DNA of 64,000 bases from Kutzneria kofuensis (GTDB lineage: Bacteria > Actinomycetota > Actinomycetes > Mycobacteriales > Pseudonocardiaceae), in the NCBI RefSeq assembly GCF_014203355.1, contig NZ_JACHIR010000001.1, positions 4,466,038-4,530,037 on the forward strand, written 5' to 3'. Made by a program: the position numbers and the translations under genes. The stretch's first letter is position 1; each line of letters opens with the position of its first letter. Below the pieces are notes generated by a model, which worked only from the letters and a program-made list of their open reading frames with translations, searched no databases and had not been told where the DNA came from. Below are positions 41,691 through 50,900 of the stretch, piece after piece.

Positions 41691-42724
41691 CCCAGCGCCT
41701 CGGTGATGGCGGCCCGCAGCTGCTCGGCGGTGACGCGGCCGAACCGCACCCGCACGCCGGCGCCGGCGTCGACCACCTGCTGGGCGACGATGGGCTGGTC
41801 GTCCCGGATCGGGGCGACGACCAGCGGCACCCCGTGGCTCAGCGCCTCGCACACCGTGTTGTGGCCCGCGTGGCAGACGACCACCGCGCACCTCGGCAGC
41901 AGCGCCAACTGCGGAACCCGTTGCACGACAAGGACATCGTCACTGCTCAACTGACCCGTGGGATCGACGACGACGCCCTGGTGGTCGGTGAGGCCGGCGA
42001 GTGCCTCCGCGGCGGCCTTGAGGAACGGCCCGCCGGCATCGGCGTTGGCCGTGCCCAGTGAGACCAGGACGACCGGGCGGCCGTCCAATGCCGGGAACGG
42101 CGTGTCATCCGGCCGGTCCGCGATCGACGGCCCGACGAAGACGACGCCGTCACCGACCGGGCCCACCAACTCCGCCGTGCTGAAGGCCAGCACACCGTAC
42201 GGCGAAAACCGCAGGTCATAGGGGGCGTGCGGAGAGCCATGCCGGTGCCGCAAGCCGGCGAGGAGGTTGTCGAGCCACGCCGCCACCTTCGGCATCTCCG
42301 CCAGCGGCTGTACCAACTCCGCCGAGGTCGTCGCCGAGGTCGCCCACGGTATGCCCCGGCGCTCGGCGACCAGCGCGCCGGCCAACGCCTGTTGGTCGAC
42401 CACCATCGCATCGGGCGCGAACTCGTCGACGGCGGCGTCCACCAGCGACACCATCCCGTCCGCGAGCGGGACCAGGAATTCCTCCCAGAGGAACTTCAGC
42501 GACGCGAAACCCCGCAGCTGCGGCGGCCGCCCGGCCACGGCGAACTCCGGCAGCGGACGATTCGACGGATGGAACGCCGCTCGCGGACCGACGAGCGGGG
42601 CCAGCGCGGCGGTCGGCCCGACCCAGCCGACCTCGTGCCCGGCGGCGACCAGCCGCGCCGCCACCCCGACCGTCGGATTGATGTGCCCGACCAGCGGAGG
42701 GACGACGAACAAGAACCTGCTCAC
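41573..42724 (-). CDS. Family-1 (MGT/YjiC-type) glycosyltransferase
   Basis: A 383-residue GT-B enzyme. The N-terminal acceptor domain starts MSRFLFVVPPLVGHINPTVGVAARL, with the GH-x-NP motif of this family. The C-terminal donor domain has VVLVSLGTANADAGG, VVQRVPQLALLPRC and the signature CHAGHNTVCEALSHGVPLVVAPIRDDQPIVAQQV (nucleotide-sugar contacts and the DQ sugar pair). It transfers a sugar from an NDP donor to a small hydrophobic acceptor, here most likely the lipid made by the upstream synthases. GTG at 42724 overlaps the stop of a 23-codon ORF. It is the last gene of the operon and overlaps the SARP gene tail to tail. Confidence 0.88.
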   Translation of the reverse strand: MSRFLFVVPPLVGHINPTVGVAARLVAAGHEVGWVGPTAALAPLVGPRAAFHPSNRPLPEFAVAGRPPQLRGFASLKFLWEEFLVPLADGMVSLVDAAVDEFAPDAMVVDQQALAGALVAERRGIPWATSATTSAELVQPLAEMPKVAAWLDNLLAGLRHRHGSPHAPYDLRFSPYGVLAFSTAELVGPVGDGVVFVGPSIADRPDDTPFPALDGRPVVLVSLGTANADAGGPFLKAAAEALAGLTDHQGVVVDPTGQLSSDDVLVVQRVPQLALLPRCAVVVCHAGHNTVCEALSHGVPLVVAPIRDDQPIVAQQVVDAGAGVRVRFGRVTAEQLRAAITEALGYAEGARRIQRSFASAGGTDAAANWLSELAATRTSGLKR

Positions 42725-42792
42725 GCCGCCTCCTTCGTCGGCCGCGCGAGCGCCGCTCCTGTGTTCAATGGCTCGCTCGCAAGCTCGCTCAC
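42721..42792 (-). CDS. 23-codon micro-ORF wedged between hydrolase and glycosyltransferase genes
   Basis: GTG AGC GAG CTT GCG AGC encodes VSELASEPLNTGAALARPTK and three more residues. Its GTG overlaps the hydrolase TGA (GTGA at 42792-42789) and its TGA overlaps the glycosyltransferase GTG (GTGA at 42724-42721). AAGGAGG near its end is the glycosyltransferase ribosome binding site. The peptide start matches the leader ORF at 34618 (VTELAREPFST). It probably keeps ribosomes moving across the gap; a role for the peptide is not expected. Confidence 0.5.
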   Translation of the reverse strand: MSELASEPLNTGAALARPTKEAA

Positions 42793-43628
42793 GCGATCAG
42801 CGCCCGCGCCTCGGCCGCCGCGTTGATCCACGGCACGTCGGTGTGGATCCCGCGCACCCACGGGATCAGCAGCTCACGCACCGTGCGATGGGCGTCGACC
42901 AGCACCGAGTGGTCCTGCCCCGGAATCACGACCGTGCGGCAGTGCGACAACGCCCGCTCAAGGGCACGCGGATCCTCGCCCTGCAACCCGTCGCCGCCCA
43001 GGATGTGCAGCACCGGCGTCGGCAGCGCGCGCAGCTCCTCGGCCGACATCAGCCGACCCTTCGGCAGGTCCGTCACCATCGTCGTCGCGTACAGCTTGGC
43101 TGCGGCCTTCCGTGCCAGCTTGGCGTGGTGCGCCCCGTTCTGCGCCTCCAGATCGAGGAACGTCTGCTCGCTGGACAGCTGCTCGGCCATGTAGTCCATG
43201 GCCTGCACCATCCGGTCCGACCACGGCTGCGTCGGCGGTTCCGACTCGATCGACACGATGCTCGCCACCTGCCAGGGCCGGGCGAAGGCGTGTCCAAACG
43301 CGACGGTGCCGCCGAAGCTGTTGCCCACCAGGTGAACCGGCCCCTGGATCTCCAGTGCGTCGAGCAGCGCGCAGAGATCGGAGACGAAGTGCTGGAACGT
43401 GTAGCCGGTGTCCGGGCAGTCGCTGCGGCCGTGGCCGCGCAGGTCGTAGGCGAGCACGTTGATCCCGGCCGCGGCGACCGGCGCGGCCAGCGTCAGGTAG
43501 AAGCTGGCCAGGCTGTCGGTGCCGAGGCCGTGAATGAACACCACCGTCGGGGCCGTCGACGGGTCGACGCCCTTGGCCGCCATCCGCTGGTAGTGCGTGT
43601 CGATGCCGTTGGCCAGGATCTTGCCCAC
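42789..43628 (-). CDS. Alpha/beta hydrolase, putative acyl-chain releasing thioesterase
   Basis: A 279-residue hydrolase. Motifs: VVFIHGLGTDS (oxyanion hole), AYDLRGHGRSDCP, nucleophile elbow GNSFGG near residue 103, acid in LHILGGDG near 228, and PGQDHSVLV with the catalytic His near 252. All triad parts are present. Placed directly after two lipid synthases and an ACP, it is the best candidate for releasing or transferring the acyl chain. GTG at 43628 has GGAGG six bases upstream and starts 1 bp after the ACP stop. A role in trimming misprimed chains is the main alternative. Confidence 0.82.
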   Translation of the reverse strand: MGKILANGIDTHYQRMAAKGVDPSTAPTVVFIHGLGTDSLASFYLTLAAPVAAAGINVLAYDLRGHGRSDCPDTGYTFQHFVSDLCALLDALEIQGPVHLVGNSFGGTVAFGHAFARPWQVASIVSIESEPPTQPWSDRMVQAMDYMAEQLSSEQTFLDLEAQNGAHHAKLARKAAAKLYATTMVTDLPKGRLMSAEELRALPTPVLHILGGDGLQGEDPRALERALSHCRTVVIPGQDHSVLVDAHRTVRELLIPWVRGIHTDVPWINAAAEARALIA

Positions 43629-43629
43629 G

Positions 43630-43932
43630 TCAGCCTCCCGCGCGGGCCAGCGCCCCGGCGACGAAGTCGACCAGGTCGCCGACCTTGAGCGCGATCACCT
43701 CGTCGAGGTCCTTGTCGGCCAGGAACTCGGCCAGGTTGACCGGCTCGCCCCAGCGCTCGGAGATCAGCGCGGTCAGCGTGACCAGGTCGATGCTCTCCAG
43801 TTCCAGGTCCTCGTTGAACGAGGTCCGTTCGGTGATCTCCACGTCGTCGACACCCAGCTCGGCGAGCACCTTCCGCAGCATGCCGGCGATCTCGGTGAAC
43901 ACGACGTCGCGCGACGCCTCGGTGGTGGTCAT
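43630..43932 (-). CDS. Free-standing acyl carrier protein
   Basis: A 100-residue ACP. The four-helix carrier pattern is visible (VVFTEIAGMLRKVLAELG, then the modified helix start DLELESIDLVTLTALISERW). The Ser in LESIDL takes the phosphopantetheine arm; the usual DSL is ESI here. The ATG at 43932 overlaps the stop of the second synthase (ATGA). Since the first synthase has only one built-in ACP, this free carrier may hold the growing or finished chain, or a starter, for the hydrolase and glycosyltransferase that follow. Confidence 0.9.
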   Translation of the reverse strand: MTTTEASRDVVFTEIAGMLRKVLAELGVDDVEITERTSFNEDLELESIDLVTLTALISERWGEPVNLAEFLADKDLDEVIALKVGDLVDFVAGALARAGG

Positions 43933-46900
43933 GCTTCCTCCTGATCGGCGGGACCGGCGGTCCACGCGACGACGTACTGCCGGGCCGGCAGGTCGGCTGG
44001 ATTGCTGACGGCGACACGATGTCGGCCGTCATCGGCGGGCACACCCGGATCCTCGATGGCGATGCTCACCGGTTCGCGGCCGAAGCGGGCGATCGACACC
44101 CCGAGTTCGTCCTTGTGGGCCAGGGAAACGGTGACCTCCGGCAGCAGGAAGCCGTTGTGCCCGGACACCATCACCTGGCCGTTGTTGTCGCTGACGAGGA
44201 TCTCGGCCGGGAAGATGGGCCCGGAACCGTTTTCCCACAACAGGGTCCGCACCGCGTCCTTGACGGCGATCCGGCCGAGCAGCCAGTGCCGGCGGTTGCG
44301 CGGCGGCAGCTGGTCGTAGCAGGCCCGCTCACGGCCGCTGAGGTACTTGCTCAGGTACAGCTCCCGCGAGGCCAGGTCGGGCCAGCGCTCGGCGACCGCT
44401 ACCCAGCCGCCGGGTTGCCGCTGCGACAACGCATTCCGCTCCGGGAACCGCCACGCCTCGTCCAGATCCATGTGGCTGTCGAACCTGCGGTCCCGCCAAT
44501 CGGTGATCTCCGCCCACACCGCGCCGTTCACGGTCAGCTGGGCGTCGACCTGATAGAGCCGGTCGCTGACGTCGACAACCTTGATCAGGCAGTCGACCGG
44601 CGTGCCGGCCGCCGGGTGCGGGCCGAAGAACTCGATGCGCCCCATCTGGATCGGGAAGGCGATGCGTTTTGTCGTCTGCGTGACCCAGATCCAGTACCCC
44701 AGCAGCTGGCCGACGTTGTCGAGCAGGCCGCCGGGCACGTCCGGGGTGGTGATCACGCCGCCGACGTGGTCGGCCCCGACGCTGGTCAGCGCCGTGATTC
44801 CCTGCAGCGCCGGGCCGTGGAACATCACGCGCCGCTCGTAGAACTCGCGGGCGGTCATGTCCGGGGTGGTCCGCTCGGCCACCGACCAGCTCCGGTGCGG
44901 CCTGGGGGCCCATTCCGGCGCTAGTTCGACAACGGCCTGTGAGTGGTCACCGATCGCGACGCGCACCCGGTCGGGGCTGATCGGCTCGACGGTGATGGTG
45001 ACGTCCGTGGCCGGCGCTCCGATGAGCCACCGCAACAACTTCACGTCGTGCACCCTGACGGCGCGGAGTCCCGGCGCGGCCTCCTCGGCGGCGTCCGTCA
45101 TCATCTGGATCAGGGTGGTGCCGGGGACGACGGGACGCCGGTCGGCCAGGTCGGGCCAGCCTTCGCGTTGTGGCGCAAAGCAATGGTCCAGCAGGAACGG
45201 CATCGAGTCGGTCGAGATGGTGACGCGCTTGGTCAGCGGGCGGATCCTCGGCGCCCGGCGGGTGGCGATCACCTGTGCGGCCGACTCGGCGGTCTCCCGT
45301 AACAGCGCCTCCAACTCGGCCGCGATCGGGAAGTCGGCCGTCAGCGAGTCCAAACGGGACGGACCGGTGCTGATCGTCGTGTCCACCGAGACCAACGGCG
45401 ATCCCAGCTGCAGCGTCACCGGCTGCCGGGTCGGCTCCAGCAACGAGAAGTCCGGCGACGCGCCCTCGACCCACAGCGCGGCGGCGACCAGGCGCAGTTG
45501 GTCCACGCCACCGCGATGGGACGAATTCGCCGCCACGGTCAGATGATCGACGCCCTTCAGCGTGTCGTCGATCAACGACCCCAGTTGGCCGGCGCCGACC
45601 TGGATGAACACCTTGATGCCGGCGGCGTGCATCGCCTGCACCGTCGCACGGAACCTCACCGGTTCGATCAGGTGCCGGACGTAGAGGTCCCGCACCCCGT
45701 CCGGGTCGGTCGGGTACGGCGATGCCGTTGTCGCCGACCAGATCGGCAACGTCGCCGTGCCCATCTCCAGACGATCGGCCAGGTCGACGAACGGCTGGAG
45801 GAAGGGCTTGAGCATCGGCGTGTGGAAGCCGGACCGGAACGGCAGCACCTGGCTGATCACGGCCCGCCGGCGGAACTCGGCGACCAACTCGGCGATCTCC
45901 GCCGGCGGACCGCACACGATGGTCTGGTTCGGCGAGTTGTCGTGGGACAGAACGATGTTCGGCCGGTCGGCGATCGCCTCCACGACCCGGTCGACGCCGC
46001 AGCCCAGGGTGGCGAACTCGACGCCGGGAACCTCGACACTGGTGGGGTCGAACGTGGCCAGGGAATCCTCCACCGCCCGATCGGAGAACATGCCGCTGAC
46101 CGACATCGCCGTCCACTCGCCGATGCTGTGCCCGGCCAGGGCCGTCGGCGTGATGCCGATCCGGCGCAGCGCGGTGTCCAGCAGCCGACCGACGCCGAGG
46201 ACGCTCATGCCGTGCCGGCCGAGGTCACCGTTGCCGATTGTTCGCCGCAGCAGCCCGAAATGGTCGGCGACATCGTCGACTCGGGGATCGAAGTCCGTCT
46301 CCAGCCCGGGAAACACGAAGGCGATGCCGGCGTCGCCCCGCAGCAGCGGTTCGGCGCTGAACCAGACGTTGCTACGGCCGCGCCACGGCACGCCCTTCGC
46401 GACGACCTTCTCCGCCAACGCGATCCGCTTCGCCGTCGGCTCCACAATGGCCAGTCGCAGCTGGCCGGCCTCGTGGTTCTCGCCTTGGCGCAGCCGGCGC
46501 AGCAGCTCATCGGGCGTGTCCGCCGCGATGCGCAGGACCTTGGCCGGTTCGTTGACGACGATCGCCGTCGGCGCCGGCTTCGGCGAGGGCGCCTGCTCCA
46601 ACACCACGTGCGCATTGATGCCGCCGAACCCGAAGGCGTTGACGCCGGCCCGACGCACGTCGTCGACCCACACCTCGGGCTTGTCGATGGGCCGGAACCT
46701 GGTGGCGTTCAAGGCGGGGTTCGGGTCGTCGCAGTGCAACGTCGGCAGCAGAACGCCGTGGTGCACGGCCAACGCCGCCTTGATCAGGCCGGCGATGCCG
46801 GCGGCCGGCATGGTGTGGCCGATCATCGACTTGACCGAGCCGATCACCGCCGGCTTGGCCTGCGGGCCGCCGAACACGGTCGCCAGGGTGGAGAGCTCCG

Positions 46901-47963
46901 CCGAGTCGCCGGCCGGGGTCGCCGTGCCGTGCGCTTCGAGAAGGCCGATGGAGCCCGCCGCCGACGGATCCAATCCGGCCGCGTCCCAAGCCTTTCGCAC
47001 CGCGAGCACCTGGCCGCCGGGATCCGGGTTGAACAGGCTGGCGCTGCGCCCGTCGCTGGCGACGCCGGTGCCCCGGACCACGGCGTAGATCCGGTCGCCG
47101 TCTCGTTCGGCGTCGGCGAGCCGCTTGAGCACCACCACTCCGGTGCCCTCGCCGATCAGGATGCCGTCCGCATCGCGGTGGAACGGCCGGATCCGCTGGC
47201 TCGTCGACAGCGCCCTGAGCTGCGTGAACACGCTCCAGAACGTGATGTCGTGGCAGTGGTGCACGCCGCCGGCCAGCACCGCGTCGCAGCGCCCGCTGCT
47301 CAACTCGTGCACCGCGTGATCGACGGCAATCAGCGAAGACGCACACGCCGCGTCCACCGTGTACGCCGGACCACGAAGATCGAGCCGGTTCGCCACCCGT
47401 GACGCGGCCAGATTCGGCACCAGTCCGATCGCCGACTCCGGCTGCTCCGGGCCGAGTTGCTCGGTGAACGCCGCCCGCACCCGTTCCAGCTCGGCGGCAC
47501 CGATGCCCGGAACCAACTCGCCGAGCGTGCGCACCAGTTGCACTGCCGTCCGGACACGTTGGTCGAGCCTCACGACACCAGGCGTCAGATAGCCGCCCCG
47601 GCCGAGAATCACGCCGATCCGATCGCGTGCGGGCAACCGATCGTCCCCGCCGGCATCGGCAATCGCCGACGCGGCGACCCGCATCGCAATCAGCTGGTCC
47701 GGCTCGGCGCCGGCCACCGAGTTCGGCATGATCCCGAACCGGGTCGGATCGACGTCCGCGAACTCGTCGACGAAGCCGCCGCGCCGGCAGTACAGCCGGT
47801 CCGCCCGCGCCGAGCCTGCCGGGTCGTAGTAGGCGGGATCCCAGCGGTGCCCGGGCACGTCGGTGATCGCGTCCACGCCGTTGACCAGGTTCCGCCAGTA
47901 CGTCCGGAGATCCGGTGCGCCCGGCAGCAGGACGGACATGCCGACGATCGCGACATCGGACAT
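43929..47963 (-). CDS. Pfa-type synthase subunit 2: KS-AT-DH-PPTase
   Basis: A 1344-residue multidomain enzyme. KS (about 1-430) has active Cys207 in DAACASS, His345 in HGTAT and His383 in GHTMPAAG, so it looks able to condense. AT (about 540-830) has Ser613 in GHSIGE and FHTPM. The DH (hot-dog pair, about 900-1170) has His927 in LLDHCF and Asp1082 in LLDNVGQ. The C-terminal 150 residues match the fused phosphopantetheinyl transferases of such synthases (HWLLGRIAVKDAVR, VTVSLAHKDELGVSIA), so it may activate the carriers itself. No ACP or KR is present; subunit 1 supplies them. The start may be ATG 47963 or GTG 47972, which overlaps the upstream stop. The gene is translationally coupled at both ends. 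Confidence 0.85.
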   Translation of the reverse strand: MSDVAIVGMSVLLPGAPDLRTYWRNLVNGVDAITDVPGHRWDPAYYDPAGSARADRLYCRRGGFVDEFADVDPTRFGIMPNSVAGAEPDQLIAMRVAASAIADAGGDDRLPARDRIGVILGRGGYLTPGVVRLDQRVRTAVQLVRTLGELVPGIGAAELERVRAAFTEQLGPEQPESAIGLVPNLAASRVANRLDLRGPAYTVDAACASSLIAVDHAVHELSSGRCDAVLAGGVHHCHDITFWSVFTQLRALSTSQRIRPFHRDADGILIGEGTGVVVLKRLADAERDGDRIYAVVRGTGVASDGRSASLFNPDPGGQVLAVRKAWDAAGLDPSAAGSIGLLEAHGTATPAGDSAELSTLATVFGGPQAKPAVIGSVKSMIGHTMPAAGIAGLIKAALAVHHGVLLPTLHCDDPNPALNATRFRPIDKPEVWVDDVRRAGVNAFGFGGINAHVVLEQAPSPKPAPTAIVVNEPAKVLRIAADTPDELLRRLRQGENHEAGQLRLAIVEPTAKRIALAEKVVAKGVPWRGRSNVWFSAEPLLRGDAGIAFVFPGLETDFDPRVDDVADHFGLLRRTIGNGDLGRHGMSVLGVGRLLDTALRRIGITPTALAGHSIGEWTAMSVSGMFSDRAVEDSLATFDPTSVEVPGVEFATLGCGVDRVVEAIADRPNIVLSHDNSPNQTIVCGPPAEIAELVAEFRRRAVISQVLPFRSGFHTPMLKPFLQPFVDLADRLEMGTATLPIWSATTASPYPTDPDGVRDLYVRHLIEPVRFRATVQAMHAAGIKVFIQVGAGQLGSLIDDTLKGVDHLTVAANSSHRGGVDQLRLVAAALWVEGASPDFSLLEPTRQPVTLQLGSPLVSVDTTISTGPSRLDSLTADFPIAAELEALLRETAESAAQVIATRRAPRIRPLTKRVTISTDSMPFLLDHCFAPQREGWPDLADRRPVVPGTTLIQMMTDAAEEAAPGLRAVRVHDVKLLRWLIGAPATDVTITVEPISPDRVRVAIGDHSQAVVELAPEWAPRPHRSWSVAERTTPDMTAREFYERRVMFHGPALQGITALTSVGADHVGGVITTPDVPGGLLDNVGQLLGYWIWVTQTTKRIAFPIQMGRIEFFGPHPAAGTPVDCLIKVVDVSDRLYQVDAQLTVNGAVWAEITDWRDRRFDSHMDLDEAWRFPERNALSQRQPGGWVAVAERWPDLASRELYLSKYLSGRERACYDQLPPRNRRHWLLGRIAVKDAVRTLLWENGSGPIFPAEILVSDNNGQVMVSGHNGFLLPEVTVSLAHKDELGVSIARFGREPVSIAIEDPGVPADDGRHRVAVSNPADLPARQYVVAWTAGPADQEEA

Positions 47964-47968
47964 CCGCG

Positions 47969-50900
47969 TCACCAACCGGACGCCGTGTAGACCACGGCGC
48001 GGGTGTTGTGGTCGCCGAACGCGAGTTCCCGCAGCAGGGCCATCGTGCCCTCCTCGGGGTCGATCAGCTCGATGCCGCGTCGGCCGTACTCCTGCTGCAG
48101 GTCGGGCGTCACCATGCCGCCGTGCCGCGGATCCGGCACCCACGGTCCCCAGTGGACGGTCAGCGCCCGGTTGCCCGTCCGCGCGGCCCAGAGCGCTCCC
48201 AGGGTCTGCAACGCGTCGTTGGCCGCCGAGTAGTCGATCTGACCGCGGTTGCCCAGCGCCGCCGCGATGCTGCCGAACAGCGTCACGAACCGCGGCGGGG
48301 CGGGCAGTTCCTCGATCGCCGACAGCAGGGCCCGAGCGCCGTCGACCTTCGTGTCGAAGACCCGTCGGAACGAGTCCGCGTCCTTGTCCGCGATCAGCTT
48401 GTCCTCGATCACGCCGGCCGCGTAGCAGACCCCGTCGATCCGACCGTGATCCGTGTAGATCTCCTTGACGATCCGGTGCAGCACCTCTTGATCACGGACA
48501 TCCGCCGAGTGATAGCCCACCGTGCTGCCCAGCGCCCGCAGCTCGTCCAGCGTCGCCCGCACCTCGCGGGCCGCGAGGATCTTGGCCGACATGCGCTCGA
48601 TCTCCGCCGGCGACCGGTGCCCCCGCGCGATCAGCGCCGCCCGGAGCGCCGCCTTGTCCTTCGCCCCGACCGTCGCCGGATCCTCCGGCTCCGCCGGCAG
48701 CTGCGTGCGCCCGATCAGCTCGATCCGGCACCCACTGGTCGCCGCCAGCTTGGTGGCGAACTGCGCCGTGATGCCCCGGGCACCGCCGACCAGCAGCACC
48801 ACCGAATCCCGGTCGAGACCGATCGCCTGTGCCTCGGCCGTGCCGTCGCCGGCCGGCCCGGCGCCGGTCGTACCCAGCGAGCCGAGCTCCACCGGCACCA
48901 TGTCGATCGTCCTGCGGCTTCCCTCGCCTCGGACGACCACCGGGTGCCGGTCGTCGGCCAACAGCTCGGTGAGCAGGCCGTCAATCACTGCCGCGGCATC
49001 CACCTCGATCAGCTTCGCCACGGTCTCCGGGTACTCGCGGGAGATGGTCCGGAAGAAGCCTCGCAGGCCCACGACGCGGTCATCGGCCTGCTCCGCCACT
49101 GGCGACACCGCCACCACCCATTGCGGACCCCGTGCCAGCGCCGCCTTGAACTCGGTGAAGGCACCCGGCAGGACCGGATCATCGCTGGGCGACAGCGCGC
49201 CGAGGTAAAGCAGGTTGTCGGCGTTGTCGGTCACGGACGCCTCGTGCTCGCCAAGAGCGGCGGTGACCTCGTTGACGAGTTCCGGCTGCCCGCCGATGAT
49301 GCGGAACTCCTTGCCGGACAAGATGGTTGGCTCAAGCTGCCGCGCCGCGCCGACTTCGGTGGGGATCATCTCGAAGCGACGGGGTGCTCGGCCACCGCCA
49401 CCCACAACCGCCGCGCCGCCGACCGTGACCGCTCCGGCCGCGCTTGCGACTGCCGCCGCCGTGATCGACGCGTCGCCCGCATCGACGCCGACCAGCGTGC
49501 CGCTGAACCCGGACGATGCGCCGTCGGCCTCAGCCGCGATCGGCTCGGCGGTGGCCACGGATTCTCCGCCACCGAACAGGTCCGCTATCTGCTGCGCGGT
49601 CCTGGCCTTCGTCAGCTCCTCCACGTCCGAGGTGGCCGCCGCCCCGAGCCTGGTGACCAGGGTGCCGGCGATCTCGGTGCGCTTGATCGAGTCGATCGAG
49701 AGGTCGGCTTCGAGGTCGAGGGTGGGGTCGATCATGTCGGTGGGGTAGCCGGTCTGCTGGCTGATGACGTCCAGAACCGTGGTCAGCACGTCGGCGGTGG
49801 CCACCGGCTCGGGCTCCGCGATCGGCGTCGGGGCGGCGACCGCCTGCGGGATCTCCACGACCGGCGGGGCCACGTGCTCGACGATGCGGGCGGGGGCGTT
49901 GGCGGTGCCGCCGAAGTAGGCCAGCAGAACGTCCCGTTGCGCGGCGACCATCTCCCGGCTGGTGCGGAGGTACTCGCTGATCAGCGCGTCCTGACCGGCG
50001 CTCGGCTGGAACATCGACAACTCCACTCGTCGGGCGGGCGTGAGCCCGCCGGCCAGGTACTGCCCGTCGGCGGTGCGGACCAGCTGACCGTCGATCGTCC
50101 AACCGGGACGCTTCGGCGGGGTGGCAGTGCTGACGTCCAAGGCGTCGCGACCGTGGAACAACCAGCTGGTGCGGACGTTCGCACCGGAGACGGCGAGCTG
50201 GGCGGCGGCGGTGAGGAAACCGTGCACGCCGCCGTCGGTGGTGACGCGGACGTGCGGACGGTCGCCGAGGATGGCCTCCACCAGGCGGGTCAGCACCTTG
50301 CCGGGGCCGACCTCGACGAACACCCGGGCGCCGGCCTCGTACATCGACTCGATCTCGTCGACGAACCGCACGGGCGAACCGATCTGCGCCGCCAACTCCT
50401 CCCGAACGTCACCGTTGTAAGCGGTGGCGGTTCGGTTCGACCACACGGGGAGTTCCGGTTCACGGATGTCCTGTGTGGACAGATACTCGCCGAAGGTCTT
50501 GCCGGCGCCGGCCACCAGCGGGCTGTGGAAGGCGCAGGCGACCGGGATCTGCCTGCCGGAGACGCCCGTCGCCCGCAGCGTCTCGACGGCCCGGCGGACC
50601 TGCTCGGTCGGCCCGGAGATCACGGCCTGCTTGGGGGTGTTGTGGTTGGCCAGCACCAACTCGTCGGTGAGGACCGACGCGATGTCCTCGGCGGAGGCGG
50701 TGATCGCGGCCATGGCACCGGGATCCTCACCGGCGGCGGCGAGGATGCTGTCGGCGCGCGCCCGGCTGAGGGACAAGAGCGTCGCGGGACCGAAGGATCC
50801 GGCGGCGCTCAGCGCGACCAGCTCGCCGTAGCTGTGGCCGGCCAGCAGATCCGGCTTGACGCCGAGACGAGTCAGCAGCTGGTTGACGGCCAGCCCGGCG

